The position numbers were made by a program, and so were the translations under genes. The notes beneath the pieces were generated by a model. That model worked only from the letters and a program-made list of their open reading frames with translations, made no database searches and was not told the origin of the DNA. Below, piece by piece: positions 1 to 7,268 of a DNA stretch of 45,828 nt. This DNA is from an uncultured Hyphomicrobiaceae bacterium (lineage in GTDB: Bacteria > Pseudomonadota > Alphaproteobacteria > Rhizobiales > Hyphomicrobiaceae), in NCBI GenBank assembly GCA_937873575.1, contig CALMPK010000429.1:1-45828 (forward strand). The letters are read 5' to 3'. The stretch's first letter is position 1, and every line of letters starts with the position of its first letter.

Positions 1-131
1 GGTGCGGGCCAAGGCCATGGGCCGGATGGACCTGCGGCGGGTGCGGTGATCGAGGGGCGCGCGCCGCCTTTCAAGCCTGGCGTCCGCTAAGCTGGCCGAT
101 AGTCGCGTCGGCCACCCCAGGCTGTCCTCGA
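1..131. repeat. Left copy of the terminal overlap (circular map)
   Basis: The first 40 bases are identical to 45675-45714, and the match continues with indels and substitutions to about base 129. The left copy reads cleanly into the terminase stop codon. The right copy carries G and C homopolymer runs that look like low-quality assembly. I read this as overlap of a circular or circularly permuted genome rather than a biological terminal repeat, but a true short direct terminal repeat is not excluded. Confidence 0.85.
2..49 (+). CDS. terL: Terminase large subunit, C-terminal end (continues from 44206)
   Basis: Base 1 is the third position of codon 490 of the terminase that starts at 44206. 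Reading on from base 2 gives the last 15 residues, VRAKAMGRMDLRRVR, and a TGA at 47-49. The joined protein is 505 residues. The version at the right end of the window runs out of frame through homopolymers, so this copy gives the credible C-terminus. Confidence 0.85.
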   Translation: MRAKAMGRMDLRRVR

Positions 132-276
132 AAATGGATCGAGGGGCGTTAGCTAGTCGCCCGGAAGTTTACTGCCTCGTTTGTTTCCCGCGCAGCCGGT
201 ACCAGCGGCTTGGTGAGCTATCGCCTCGAAACTCTTGCCTGCCTATTTGCGGGCGGTGGAATTGGAAAGTTCGTTC

Positions 277-435
277 TTAAGAAACCGCTTGGACTGCGGG
301 CGTCTGGAATTCGATTAGCCGCCGTGTGATTTCGTCGCGCTGCTGCTGGTCCCATTCGGACCATTCCGCGCCCCAATCCAGCTTAACCGCGTCTAGGAGT
401 TGCGCGAGGTTGCAGAGAAACTGTTCGTCGTTCAT
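277..435 (-). CDS. Hypothetical protein, 52 aa
   Basis: A small minus-strand reading frame beginning MNDEQFLCNLAQLLDAVKLD and ending with TAA at 277-279. It is rich in Trp, Glu and Gln (a WGAEWSEWDQQQRDE stretch) and looks like a short amphipathic helical protein. The ribosome-binding site is weak (GAGAG close to the ATG). It lies opposite to the surrounding late genes, with the other minus-strand gene of this island (553-789) upstream. I do not recognise the family. Confidence 0.5.
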   Translation of the reverse strand: MNDEQFLCNLAQLLDAVKLDWGAEWSEWDQQQRDEITRRLIEFQTPAVQAVS

Positions 436-534
436 CTCTCACGCCATCCTGTGGGCGATGGGATTCGAGGTGGCATCTGGTCTGCTCATCGCCAGATGTG
501 GGGGTTAGAGCATCGCTCCCCTTGTCCCCTCGAA

Positions 535-950
535 ACGCTCTGCCCTTGTGGGCTAGGCGAAAATGCCGCCGAAGCTCTTTCTGAAAGAAACCTCAAAGCC
601 GCAGAACGCGACGCGCCACCCGTCCCATTCCTTCTCCTTGTGGAATAGCGCCGGGCGAAGCGAAACGCCGACCTTGGCTGAATAGCCGCCCTTGCCAACA
701 ACGCCGCGTTCCCACATTGCGCGGAAAAGGCGCATTTTCGGCCAAGCCAGGTCGAGACGGAAAACAGGCGCAATGCGGAAAGCTATCATCGTATTTGCCT
801 CTATGCCCTTGCGGGCGAAACTCGCCGGGTTATCGGGGCCTGAGCCTGCGAGTGATGAGCCCGCCGCGTTCACGCCCTTTAGCCCGGCCTGCGAACCCTA
901 GCCCGCATCACCGGGAGTATTCGCTTTCTCGATGCCCTTGCGGGCGAATA
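535..950 (-). repeat. Three copies of a short GCCCGCAAGGGC-centred element
   Basis: On the minus strand a block around TTCGCCCGCAAGGGCAT occurs at about 916-950 and 791-820, and in a diverged form (GCCCACAAGGGCAGAG) at about 536-563. The core is itself a small hairpin (GCCC, four-base loop, GGGC). The middle copy ends just upstream of the ATG at 789 and supplies its GAGG ribosome-binding site. In one frame the first two copies both encode the residues FARKGIE. They could be remnants of duplicated gene ends or a repeated leader. Confidence 0.5.
553..789 (-). CDS. Conserved-looking small phage protein, 78 aa
   Basis: The frame starts MIAFRIAPVFRLDLAWPKM and ends RKSFGGIFA, with many aromatic residues and a Trp-Arg-rich middle. 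The ending resembles a small phage protein type I recall with a C-terminal Tyr/Phe-Gly-Gly motif; no function is known to me. The start at 789 has GAGG eight bases upstream. An in-frame upstream GTG would add 28 residues and seems less likely. It is opposite in direction to the late operon, which fits an accessory (moron) gene. Confidence 0.6.
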   Translation of the reverse strand: MIAFRIAPVFRLDLAWPKMRLFRAMWERGVVGKGGYSAKVGVSLRPALFHKEKEWDGWRVAFCGFEVSFRKSFGGIFA

Positions 951-1068
951 GGACGGGCGGGCCGGGCTTGATACCGGCTGTCCTGACGCTCGCCGGCCTT
1001 ATTTCATGCCGCCAGTCAGGCCGGGAAATCCTACGTGTCCTTCCACGCCGCCACCCGAACTCAGACAA
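898..1068 (-). CDS. Possible small ORF, 56 aa, TTG start
   Basis: An open minus-strand frame ends with TAG at 898-900 and contains ISRPDWRHEIRPASVRTAG followed by KPGPPVLFARKGIE, which reads like real protein. The only start in the open frame is a TTG at 1068 with no clear ribosome-binding site, so the 5' end may be missing or shifted. It would lead the small minus-strand island. It could be a decayed gene. Confidence 0.3.
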   Translation of the reverse strand: MSEFGWRRGRTRRISRPDWRHEIRPASVRTAGIKPGPPVLFARKGIEKANTPGDAG

Positions 1069-1138
1069 TGCGCCGCTATCGCCAGAATTTCAAGAGTCGG
1101 TGCGTTCGATTTGCGGGAGAACTGCGCAAAATGACAGG

Positions 1139-1684
1139 ATGATTATTCAAGTTCGCCCGCAGATGGCCCGCCGCTGGATCGTCGTGTTCTTGGAGGACGC
1201 GGCCACGCCGTTCTGGCGCTGGGCGATCCCCGGCCGGTTCAAGCACGTCGGGCTTCTCGCATGGCTGCCGGATGCCGGCGCGTGGGTGCATGTCGATCTG
1301 GGCTGGTATGCTCGCGAAATCTGGGTGCTGCCAGATAGCCAGCTATCCAACGATGTCATGGGCGCGACCTTCGCCGAAGCGACGCTTGTCGAGATTGAGG
1401 CCGACGAAAAACCAGGCCGGCGACCGTGGCTCTATTCCTGCGTCGGGGTGGCGCGCCATGTGCTGGGGATCAAGTGCGTCCCTCTGACCCCTGATGCGCT
1501 CTACCGTGCCCTGATCCGACAAGGCGGCAGGGTCAGGCACAATGGCGGGAAACAGCGGCAACAACAACATGGCGATGTGGATGCAGCTGCTGCAGTTCCA
1601 GCAGCAGCAGGCGCAGTTGCAGAGCCAGCAGTTGAACGCGCAGCAGATGCGGGAGCCCGTCATTCAGGCGCAGGTGTCGGCTGA
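1139..1684 (+). CDS. Hypothetical protein upstream of portal
   Basis: The protein starts MIIQVRPQMARRWIVVFLED (a second ATG at 1163 is equally possible). Its core has a conserved-looking pattern: ATPFWRW, FKHVGL, then YSCVGVARHVLGI and a LYRALIRQGG ending. The spaced His and Cys could suit a papain-like fold, but that is speculation. The last ~48 residues (from about 1542) are an Ala/Gln-rich stretch made by reading the next gene in a shifted frame, so the true C-terminus may be near 1540. It is the first gene of the portal operon. Confidence 0.6.
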   Translation: MIIQVRPQMARRWIVVFLEDAATPFWRWAIPGRFKHVGLLAWLPDAGAWVHVDLGWYAREIWVLPDSQLSNDVMGATFAEATLVEIEADEKPGRRPWLYSCVGVARHVLGIKCVPLTPDALYRALIRQGGRVRHNGGKQRQQQHGDVDAAAAVPAAAGAVAEPAVERAADAGARHSGAGVG

Positions 1685-1793
1685 CACGGCGCAGATGGTT
1701 CGCCAGTTTTCCAGTCCGTATTCCGCCTCCGGAGCCGCGATCAGCATTCCGTTTTCCGGAATGACACAGGGTTACGCGCAGAAGGCGGCCTGA
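1542..1793 (+). CDS. Gln-rich small virion-operon protein, 83 aa
   Basis: It begins MAGNSGNNNMAMWMQLLQFQ and continues with a Gln-rich helical stretch (residues ~17-45), then a Ser/Ala/Gly tail. The composition suggests a coiled or flexible assembly protein. It ends one base before the portal ATG, so the two are probably translationally coupled. Its 5' part overlaps the preceding ORF out of frame. No family recognised. Confidence 0.6.
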   Translation: MAGNSGNNNMAMWMQLLQFQQQQAQLQSQQLNAQQMREPVIQAQVSADTAQMVRQFSSPYSASGAAISIPFSGMTQGYAQKAA

Positions 1794-1794
1794 C

Positions 1795-3495
1795 ATGAAC
1801 GAGGCGACCAAGCCCGCGCTCGACGGCGCAAGCATCCTGGCGCTGACAGAGGAAGCCTGCGATCGACTGCAGGCGGCCCGGCACCAGAAGGTGGTGCACG
1901 AAGTCCTGATGCGCGAGTGCTACTGGTTTGCGGCGCCCGAGCGCTCGCGCTCCGTGCTGTCGACCTTCAAGCCGCCGACCGCGCCGCCGCACGATGGCGA
2001 GCTCCTGTCGCAGTCCTTCGCGTTTGAGATGTGCGGCGACCTGCCGACCGTGATCCTCGACACGTTCATGCCGGAAAGCCAGAAGTGGGCCGGCCGCGAG
2101 CCGGGCCCGATGGTCCCGGTGGCGCAGCGGGCCGACATCAAGGCCAAGGCCGCCGAAGGCGACGTGCAGATTTTCAAGGCGATCAGCGCCAGCAATTTCT
2201 ACCCCGAGTGCGGCAAGACCTTCAATCCAGATCTGGCGATCGGCACGGTCGCGATGTGGATCGACCGCAAGAAGTCGGGCGTCTATCACTGTCAGGGCGT
2301 GCCGATCCGCGAGCTCGAAATCAACCTTGGCGCGGATGGACAGGTCGATGACAGGTTCGTGGTTCGCTGGACCAAGTGGAAGCACCTGAAAAAGCTGATC
2401 GGGAACAAGCAGCCCTATCCGCGCGCGCAGAAGAAGATCGACGACGGCCTGCGCAAGAACAAGAACGGCGACTGCTGCTTTGTCCGCGGCTACTGGCGCG
2501 ACGCGAGCGAGGAAGCCGGGCAGGTGGTCTGGCGCTACGTCGAGATGATCGACGACGAACTGATTTTCACGAACACGGTCAAGGGCGAGGGCTCGTGCAA
2601 GCTGATCGTCGGCCGCCTGGGCGCGGGACCGGAATGGGCCTGGGCGACCGGGCCCATGATGAAGGCCCTGCCGGATTTTCGGACCTATGACGAACTGAGC
2701 CGAAAGAAAATCGTCTCGGTCGACATGCACTTGATGCCGCCGAGTTCGTACCCGGACGACTCGATTTCGCATCTCGAGAACGGGATCGAAGCCGGCATGG
2801 TCTATCCCATGCGGCCGGGCAGCGAGGCGGCCATCAAGAACATCTACACGCCGCCGCCGATGGACCCGGCGATCTTCTTCCTCGGCGACCTCGAGGCGCG
2901 CATCAAGCGCGGCTTTTATCTCGACTGGCCGATGCAGAGCGGCAAGACGCCGCCGACCGCGACGCAGTGGCTCGACGAAATGACCATGGCGCAGCGCCGC
3001 ATCGGCACGCCGGGCCGGCTGTTCTGGGCCGAATTTGCCGCGGGGATCTTCACGCGCTTCGCCCGGCTGCTGACAGATGACGGCCTGATCGAGAAGGTGA
3101 AGACATCGCAAGGCCAAGAAGTCTCGCTGATGCCGTACAATCCGGCGCAGCGCGCGGCCGACCAGCAGGACGTGGCGCAGTTCACGCGCTTTGCGCAGAT
3201 CGGCGGCGCGGCCTTCCCGGAAGAATGGAAGGTGCTGACGGACGGCAAGGGCACGCTGACAGCGCTCGCCGACCTCATGGGCGTGACCCGCACCTGGAAA
3301 CTGCGCCCGCAGGACCAGATCCAGGGCGCGTTGCAGAACATCGCCAAGCTCATGGGCGGCGCGCAGCCTGGCGCTCCCGACGCCGGGGCTGGCGAAGCCG
3401 CGACGCAGGCGCCGCTGCAGATGGGCGGCCAGCCGATGCCGCAGCCGAAGTTCGATTTCCAGAGCCGCACCTATGGCGGCGGGGCGCAGGGGTAG
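1795..3495 (+). CDS. Portal (head-tail connector) protein
   Basis: 566 residues, the usual size for podovirus head-to-tail connectors of the T7 gp8 type. Diagnostic stretches are a long N-terminal helical region followed by YWFAAPERSRS, the HLENGIEAGMVYP segment near residue 325, and the TPPTATQWLDEMTMAQRR helix near residue 385, which corresponds to the conserved TATE-like portal motif. The C-terminus is Pro/Gly/Gln-rich. The portal dodecamer forms the DNA channel at the capsid vertex and docks the terminase. It is followed directly by a structured intergenic segment. Confidence 0.9.
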   Translation: MNEATKPALDGASILALTEEACDRLQAARHQKVVHEVLMRECYWFAAPERSRSVLSTFKPPTAPPHDGELLSQSFAFEMCGDLPTVILDTFMPESQKWAGREPGPMVPVAQRADIKAKAAEGDVQIFKAISASNFYPECGKTFNPDLAIGTVAMWIDRKKSGVYHCQGVPIRELEINLGADGQVDDRFVVRWTKWKHLKKLIGNKQPYPRAQKKIDDGLRKNKNGDCCFVRGYWRDASEEAGQVVWRYVEMIDDELIFTNTVKGEGSCKLIVGRLGAGPEWAWATGPMMKALPDFRTYDELSRKKIVSVDMHLMPPSSYPDDSISHLENGIEAGMVYPMRPGSEAAIKNIYTPPPMDPAIFFLGDLEARIKRGFYLDWPMQSGKTPPTATQWLDEMTMAQRRIGTPGRLFWAEFAAGIFTRFARLLTDDGLIEKVKTSQGQEVSLMPYNPAQRAADQQDVAQFTRFAQIGGAAFPEEWKVLTDGKGTLTALADLMGVTRTWKLRPQDQIQGALQNIAKLMGGAQPGAPDAGAGEAATQAPLQMGGQPMPQPKFDFQSRTYGGGAQG

Positions 3496-3498
3496 GGC

Positions 3499-3615
3499 GT
3501 GAGCGGGTTGGCCGTAGATTTCGGTCAGACGAGCATTCCCGTCCGAAACGCTGGGCTTGCTTGCGGCCACCCAGAAACGGCCAGCGCCTTCCGCAAGGAT
3601 GAAGGCCCCGCTCAC
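3499..3615 (+). ncRNA. Candidate structured RNA between portal and next gene
   Basis: The 129-base gap is almost wholly folded. P1: GTGAGCGGG (3499-3507) pairs with CCCGCTCAC (3607-3615), nine perfect pairs. P2: 3508-3515 pairs with 3577-3584, eight pairs including one G-T. P3: GCCTTC (3586-3591) pairs with GAAGGC (3601-3606) and abuts P1 with one unpaired base at 3585. Inside P2 are TTTCGG/CCGAAA (3519-3524/3543-3548), extended by ACG/CGT, and CTGGG/CCCAG (3551-3555/3570-3574). A 40-codon GTG frame (3499-3621) also crosses the segment, so a tiny peptide is the alternative. No Rfam class recognised. Confidence 0.5.
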
Positions 3616-3624
3616 AGGTGATCT

Positions 3625-4017
3625 ATGACCTATAGCGACGACGAAATCAACGACGCCCTCTTGAAGATCGGCCAGACGCAGGAAGGGCTGCTTCTGCTGC
3701 ACCGCCTGACGGCGATCGTGGTCGGCATCCATGGCGGCTCAGGGGACGTGAGTGCGTTTTGGAAGCACGAGGGTCGCCGTAGCCTCGCGAGTGAATTGAT
3801 CCGAGCCCTTGGACCCAATGATCGAGCAAGTCACATCGCCGCCAGCATCGCAGGACGCGCCGCCGACCCCCTCCGCGTCGCAGCCGCCGCAGGACGCTCC
3901 CGCGTCCCAAGCGACCCCTACGACGCCGCAGGACTCCCCGCCGACCACCCCGCGCGAGCGGCCGGCCTGGGCGCCGGAAAGCGCGTGGGACGCGGAAAAG
4001 GGCGAGCTCCGGGCTGA
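3625..4017 (+). CDS. Bbp19-like small phage protein
   Basis: Residues 1-70 (MTYSDDEINDALLKIGQTQE, then FWKHEGRRSLASELIRAL) match the pattern of the Bbp19-like phage family: a helical start, a GQT.G segment and an N/H-EGRRSLA helix. Such proteins usually sit between portal and scaffold/capsid genes, as here, and have no established function. From about residue 65 the frame overlaps the scaffold gene (ATG at 3818) for 200 bases and becomes Arg/Ala-rich, so the real C-terminus may be earlier. In the third frame a TGA overlaps the scaffold ATG, as ATGA. Confidence 0.6.
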   Translation: MTYSDDEINDALLKIGQTQEGLLLLHRLTAIVVGIHGGSGDVSAFWKHEGRRSLASELIRALGPNDRASHIAASIAGRAADPLRVAAAAGRSRVPSDPYDAAGLPADHPARAAGLGAGKRVGRGKGRAPG

Positions 4018-4603
4018 CAAGCTCGGCGAGGAATTGGCGCGCCTTTCCAAGATCGAGGCCGACGACATCGCGCGCCGCGAAGCGCTCCCCAAGAGCGCCG
4101 ACGACTACAAGCCCGAGTTTTCGCCCGACGTGAAGCTGCCGGATGGCTGGAAGGTCAATCCGGAAGATCCGCTGTGGCAGCAGGGCAAGGAATTTGCGCT
4201 CAAGCACGGCCTGACACAGGAGCAGTTTTCCGAACTGGCTTCGATGAAGGCTCGCGAACTGATCGCGCAGCAGGCGTTCGTCCAGGAGATGGTTGCGAGG
4301 CGCAACGCGGACCTTGGCGCGAATGGCGCCGAGCGCGTCGAGGCGTTGCACAAATTTTTCGACGGCTCTTTCGACAAGGAGACGGCCGCCGAACTGAAAG
4401 CGGGCATGGTCACGGCTCGCCAGATCAAGGCTTTGGAGACGTTGCAGAAAGCGCTCGTCGACCAGGGAGTGACTGAGTTTTCCACGCTCGGCCGCGAGAA
4501 CACGCCTTCGGCGAATGGCGCGTACCCCGAGAATTTCGACAAACTTCCGTTCGCGAAGCAGATGGAAATCCATCGCAACCTGAAAGCGGCGGCGGGCAAG
4601 TGA
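3818..4603 (+). CDS. Capsid scaffolding protein
   Basis: 261 residues starting MIEQVTSPPASQ. An in-frame TTG at 3809 would add three residues. The N-terminal ~50 residues are Pro/Ser/Ala/Thr-rich and disordered, the centre is charged and helical (SADDYKPEFSPDVKLPDGWK), and the C-terminal half is a long helical region. This composition and the position just before the capsid gene are typical of T7 gp9-like scaffolds, which guide procapsid assembly and then leave. Confidence 0.75.
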   Translation: MIEQVTSPPASQDAPPTPSASQPPQDAPASQATPTTPQDSPPTTPRERPAWAPESAWDAEKGELRADKLGEELARLSKIEADDIARREALPKSADDYKPEFSPDVKLPDGWKVNPEDPLWQQGKEFALKHGLTQEQFSELASMKARELIAQQAFVQEMVARRNADLGANGAERVEALHKFFDGSFDKETAAELKAGMVTARQIKALETLQKALVDQGVTEFSTLGRENTPSANGAYPENFDKLPFAKQMEIHRNLKAAAGK

Positions 4604-4614
4604 GGACCACGTAA

Positions 4615-5580
4615 ATGGCTGTCACCATCACCCAGCAGATCACGAATGCCCTCCCGATGGCGGAATACGCCAAGACGATGGAGATGGGCGAGAGCCGCAC
4701 GTTCGTCATGAACATGATCCAGACATCGGACCTGTTCGCGGCGATCCCGGTCAAGCCGGCCGTCAACGGCAAGGCCGCCTTCATGGACATTGCGCAGCTG
4801 CCGACTGTCGGCTTCCGCGGGATCAACCAGGCCGGCAATACCAATACCGGCCGCTTCAACCTGCGCGAAGAAGATACGTACTTCATCGACGAATACGTGT
4901 TCGCCGATCGTGCGCTGAACGACCGCTTGGGCGGCGAGCACCGCATCAAGCAGGAAAAGCTCAAGTCGATCGCGCTGGGCCAGATGGCCTCGCAGATGAT
5001 CGTCAACGGCGATCGCACGTCGAGCCCGACACAGCCAAACGGCTTGAAGGTTCGCTGCGCCACGCTGAACACCAACTACTTCAACAACTCGGCGGCTTCG
5101 GGCGGCGGTGTTCTGTCGCTGGCGAACCTCGACATCCTGTCATGGGCTGTCAACCAGCAGACCCACTGGCTTTTCCCGCGCGACCTCATGCCCTACATGG
5201 ACGCTGCGGCGCGCAACAACACGATCGTCAACCAGGCGGTCGACTACACGCAGGACGATTTCGGTCGTCGCATCATGAAGTACAAGGGCTATCCGATCCT
5301 GTTCGGCTACGAGCCCGACGACACCACCGACCTGCTTCCCTTCACGGAAGTTGGCTCCGGCGGCGGCGCCGCTCAATGCGCGTCGATCTACGCGCTCTCG
5401 CTCAAGGAAGATCACCTCTACCTGATCGAGCAGACGCCGCTTTTGGTCGAGGACGAGGGCAAGGTCGTCGGCCAGCCGTTCCTCTCCACGCATATCAAGT
5501 GGGACTGGGGTATCGCCCGCGAGCATCCGCGCGCGGTCGCCCGTCTCGACAGCATCAAGGTCGGCGCGATCGTGGCTTAA
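4615..5580 (+). CDS. Major capsid protein
   Basis: 321 residues beginning MAVTITQQITNALPMAEYAK. The order scaffold then capsid, the length and features such as EEDTYFIDEYVFADRALNDR and TQPNGL fit a podovirus coat protein. I expect an HK97-type fold but cannot show it from sequence alone. A good ribosome-binding site (TGAGGA) lies 11 bases upstream. The stop codon sits in the loop of a strong hairpin. Confidence 0.8.
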   Translation: MAVTITQQITNALPMAEYAKTMEMGESRTFVMNMIQTSDLFAAIPVKPAVNGKAAFMDIAQLPTVGFRGINQAGNTNTGRFNLREEDTYFIDEYVFADRALNDRLGGEHRIKQEKLKSIALGQMASQMIVNGDRTSSPTQPNGLKVRCATLNTNYFNNSAASGGGVLSLANLDILSWAVNQQTHWLFPRDLMPYMDAAARNNTIVNQAVDYTQDDFGRRIMKYKGYPILFGYEPDDTTDLLPFTEVGSGGGAAQCASIYALSLKEDHLYLIEQTPLLVEDEGKVVGQPFLSTHIKWDWGIAREHPRAVARLDSIKVGAIVA

Positions 5581-5590
5581 GCCACGATCG
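5567..5590 (+). terminator. 24-bp perfect palindrome over the capsid stop codon
   Basis: A 10-bp stem (CGATCGTGGC with its complement) and a TTAA loop that contains the TAA stop of the capsid gene. There is no U-tract, so it may be an mRNA processing or stability hairpin that raises capsid mRNA rather than a true terminator. Confidence 0.55.
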
Positions 5591-5621
5591 TCCTGCCTCC
5601 TGACACAACCGGGGAACTACG

Positions 5622-6149
5622 ATGACCCTTGCAGCCTTCAAGCCCGCCCTCCCGAGCGTCCTGCCGCAGATCAATAACCCGTTCGACGCCCAGACGGCGC
5701 TGACGGACATTACCGGCAACACGCTGACCGCCTCCGGCTATTCGCAGTTCGCCTCCGCGCAGGCAATCGCGGACCTTGGCTACGGCAACGCCGAATATCA
5801 GTGGGCGCTGTCGATTTCCGCCATCGACGTGGCTAGCGCCGACGAGCTCTACAAGTTCTGCCTCATCGGCTCGAACGACGTGGCTTTCGGCAACGCCAAC
5901 TGCGAACTGCTTGGCTATCAGGAATACGCCGCCGCATCCTCCGCGCGCGTCGTCGCCAACAAGCTGGCCCCGGTCGGCGCCACTGGCGTTGTGATCCCTG
6001 ACCCGAACAGCACCGGCTCCTGGGATACCTTCCCGTTCTACAATTATCGGAACGGCCAGACCTTCCGGTACGTCTCGCTCTATCTGGTCATCAGCGGCAC
6101 CACGCCGTCGATCAGCTTCAAGTCCTGGATCTCCCCGGACACCGAGTGA
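5622..6149 (+). CDS. Hypothetical virion-associated protein, 175 aa
   Basis: It starts MTLAAFKPALPSVLPQINNP and is rich in Ala, Ser, Tyr and Asn, with a beta-type C-terminal half (FYNYRNGQTFRYVSLYLVI). The place directly after the major capsid gene and the composition suggest a capsid decoration or minor head protein. No motif identifies it. It has a GGGGAA ribosome-binding site and is framed by two strong hairpins, at 5567-5590 and 6160-6184, so it may form its own mRNA segment. Confidence 0.65.
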   Translation: MTLAAFKPALPSVLPQINNPFDAQTALTDITGNTLTASGYSQFASAQAIADLGYGNAEYQWALSISAIDVASADELYKFCLIGSNDVAFGNANCELLGYQEYAAASSARVVANKLAPVGATGVVIPDPNSTGSWDTFPFYNYRNGQTFRYVSLYLVISGTTPSISFKSWISPDTE

Positions 6150-6159
6150 AGGCACGAAC

Positions 6160-6186
6160 AGCGCGCGGCATAGCGCCGCGCGCTTT
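6160..6186 (+). terminator. GC-rich hairpin after 6149
   Basis: AGCGCGCGGC (6160-6169) pairs perfectly with GCCGCGCGCT (6175-6184) around a five-base loop, followed by TT only. A strong stem with a weak tail: terminator or mRNA-stabilising element. Confidence 0.6.
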
Positions 6187-6202
6187 GATCTAAGAGGACA
6201 AG

Positions 6203-6436
6203 ATGGCTGACGAAGCAACTGACCTTGCTGGCGTTGACGCTGAGGCGTTCGAGCCGATCAATCGCGCGATCGGTTCGCCAATTCCGCCGGACGAACTCTC
6301 GGCGATGACGAAGATCTACCACGTCGAGCTTGGCGAAAGCCCGTGGATGTTCAAGGTCGACGCGAACCAGGCTGTCGCCCGTCATCCCAGCGAGTGGAGC
6401 TATTCGCCGTGGCCCGCGCCGAAGCGCAAGGGTTGA
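6203..6436 (+). CDS. Hypothetical small protein, 77 aa
   Basis: It starts MADEATDLAGVDAEAFEPIN, has an acidic N-terminus, a short IYHVELGESPWMFKV beta segment and a Pro/Trp/Lys-rich tail (SYSPWPAPKRKG). A clear AAGAGGACAAG ribosome-binding site precedes it. It lies between the capsid-proximal gene and tail tubular A. No family recognised. Confidence 0.6.
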   Translation: MADEATDLAGVDAEAFEPINRAIGSPIPPDELSAMTKIYHVELGESPWMFKVDANQAVARHPSEWSYSPWPAPKRKG

Positions 6437-6476
6437 CGCATAGCATCTACGTGGTGCGTTTCTGACACGCTCACTT

Positions 6477-6526
6477 GGGGTCATTTTGGCTAGGGCGTGC
6501 AAGCAGCGCCCTTTCTAAAAGGCCCC
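6477..6526 (+). promoter_or_regulatory. Long hairpin ending four bases before the tail tubular A start
   Basis: GGGGTC (6477-6482) pairs with GGCCCC (6521-6526, one T-G pair), TTTT (6484-6487) with AAAA (6517-6520), and GGGCG (6493-6497) with CGCCC (6507-6511). The following gene has no recognisable ribosome-binding site, so this fold may control its translation. Confidence 0.45.
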
Positions 6527-6530
6527 GCAC

Positions 6531-7268
6531 ATGGCTATCATTGTCACGGAAGGCGAAGGCCTTGCTCTTGTAACTGAGCAAGCAATTCCGACGCGCGCGG
6601 TCGACCTCAGCGACAAGTTGACCGTCGTCAATCGCGCCCTTGCCCGCACCGGCAATAATCCAGTCCTGACACCGGATGACGGCTCAGACGAATGGCGCAT
6701 TGCCTCGCTGTCCTTCGACGATTGGGCCGAGCAGCTTTACTACAATGCCGAATTTCGCTTCACGTCGCAGATCGTGACCGTGACGACGCGCGTCGGCGAT
6801 AGTCCGTTCCCCGGCTTCCAGGACATCTACGACAAGCCGGCCGACTGCTTGTGGCTCGCCAACGCCTGCCGCAGCGAGGACGCGGCCAACGTGCTGCCGC
6901 AGTTGGCGACCGGCATGCCGGACCAGGACACGCGGTTTCCGGATTTCGAATACCGGCTCATCAACGACCAGATCCATTGCGTCGCGCCGAACGGCCTGCT
7001 GGTTCGCTACGTCCGCTTCCCGCGCGCTGGCGATCCGTGGTCGAAGGGCTTTCAATCCGCGCTCGAGCTCTACGTGCAGGCCGACATTCTGCGTGGGCTC
7101 AACGAGGATTTTGGCGAGGCCGAGAAGCGTCAATCGCGCGCTGACGAAGCAATCAAGTTCGCCATGTCCCGCGACCAGAACCAGGAGCCGCGGCGCGTCA
7201 TGTTTCGGTCCAGCGTTCTTGAGCGCCGCCGCACGCGCGGCTGGGGGTGGGGGAGCTCTGTCAGGTGA
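6531..7268 (+). CDS. Tail tubular protein A-like (T7 gp11-like adaptor)
   Basis: 245 residues. The segment LTVVNRALARTGNNPV (residues ~24-40) and the later YNAEFRFTSQ, FEYRLINDQIHC and ELYVQADILRGLNEDFGEAE helices are typical of podovirus head-tail adaptor/tubular A proteins, which form a ring under the portal. Size and position before tubular B agree. The last ~15 residues are Arg/Gly/Trp-rich. The ATG lacks a clear ribosome-binding site and follows a long hairpin. It overlaps the next gene by four bases. Confidence 0.8.
   Translation: MAIIVTEGEGLALVTEQAIPTRAVDLSDKLTVVNRALARTGNNPVLTPDDGSDEWRIASLSFDDWAEQLYYNAEFRFTSQIVTVTTRVGDSPFPGFQDIYDKPADCLWLANACRSEDAANVLPQLATGMPDQDTRFPDFEYRLINDQIHCVAPNGLLVRYVRFPRAGDPWSKGFQSALELYVQADILRGLNEDFGEAEKRQSRADEAIKFAMSRDQNQEPRRVMFRSSVLERRRTRGWGWGSSVR

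Noticed and set aside
439..489. 16-codon minus-strand ORF MSRPDATSNPIAHRMA upstream of 277-435
   Set aside because: Reads plausibly and is close to the next ATG, but has no ribosome-binding site and is too short to support.
1741..3732. 663-aa minus-strand ORF opposite the portal gene
   Set aside because: It is a high-GC antisense shadow: Arg/Leu/His-rich, no ribosome-binding site, and exactly opposite a well-supported portal protein.
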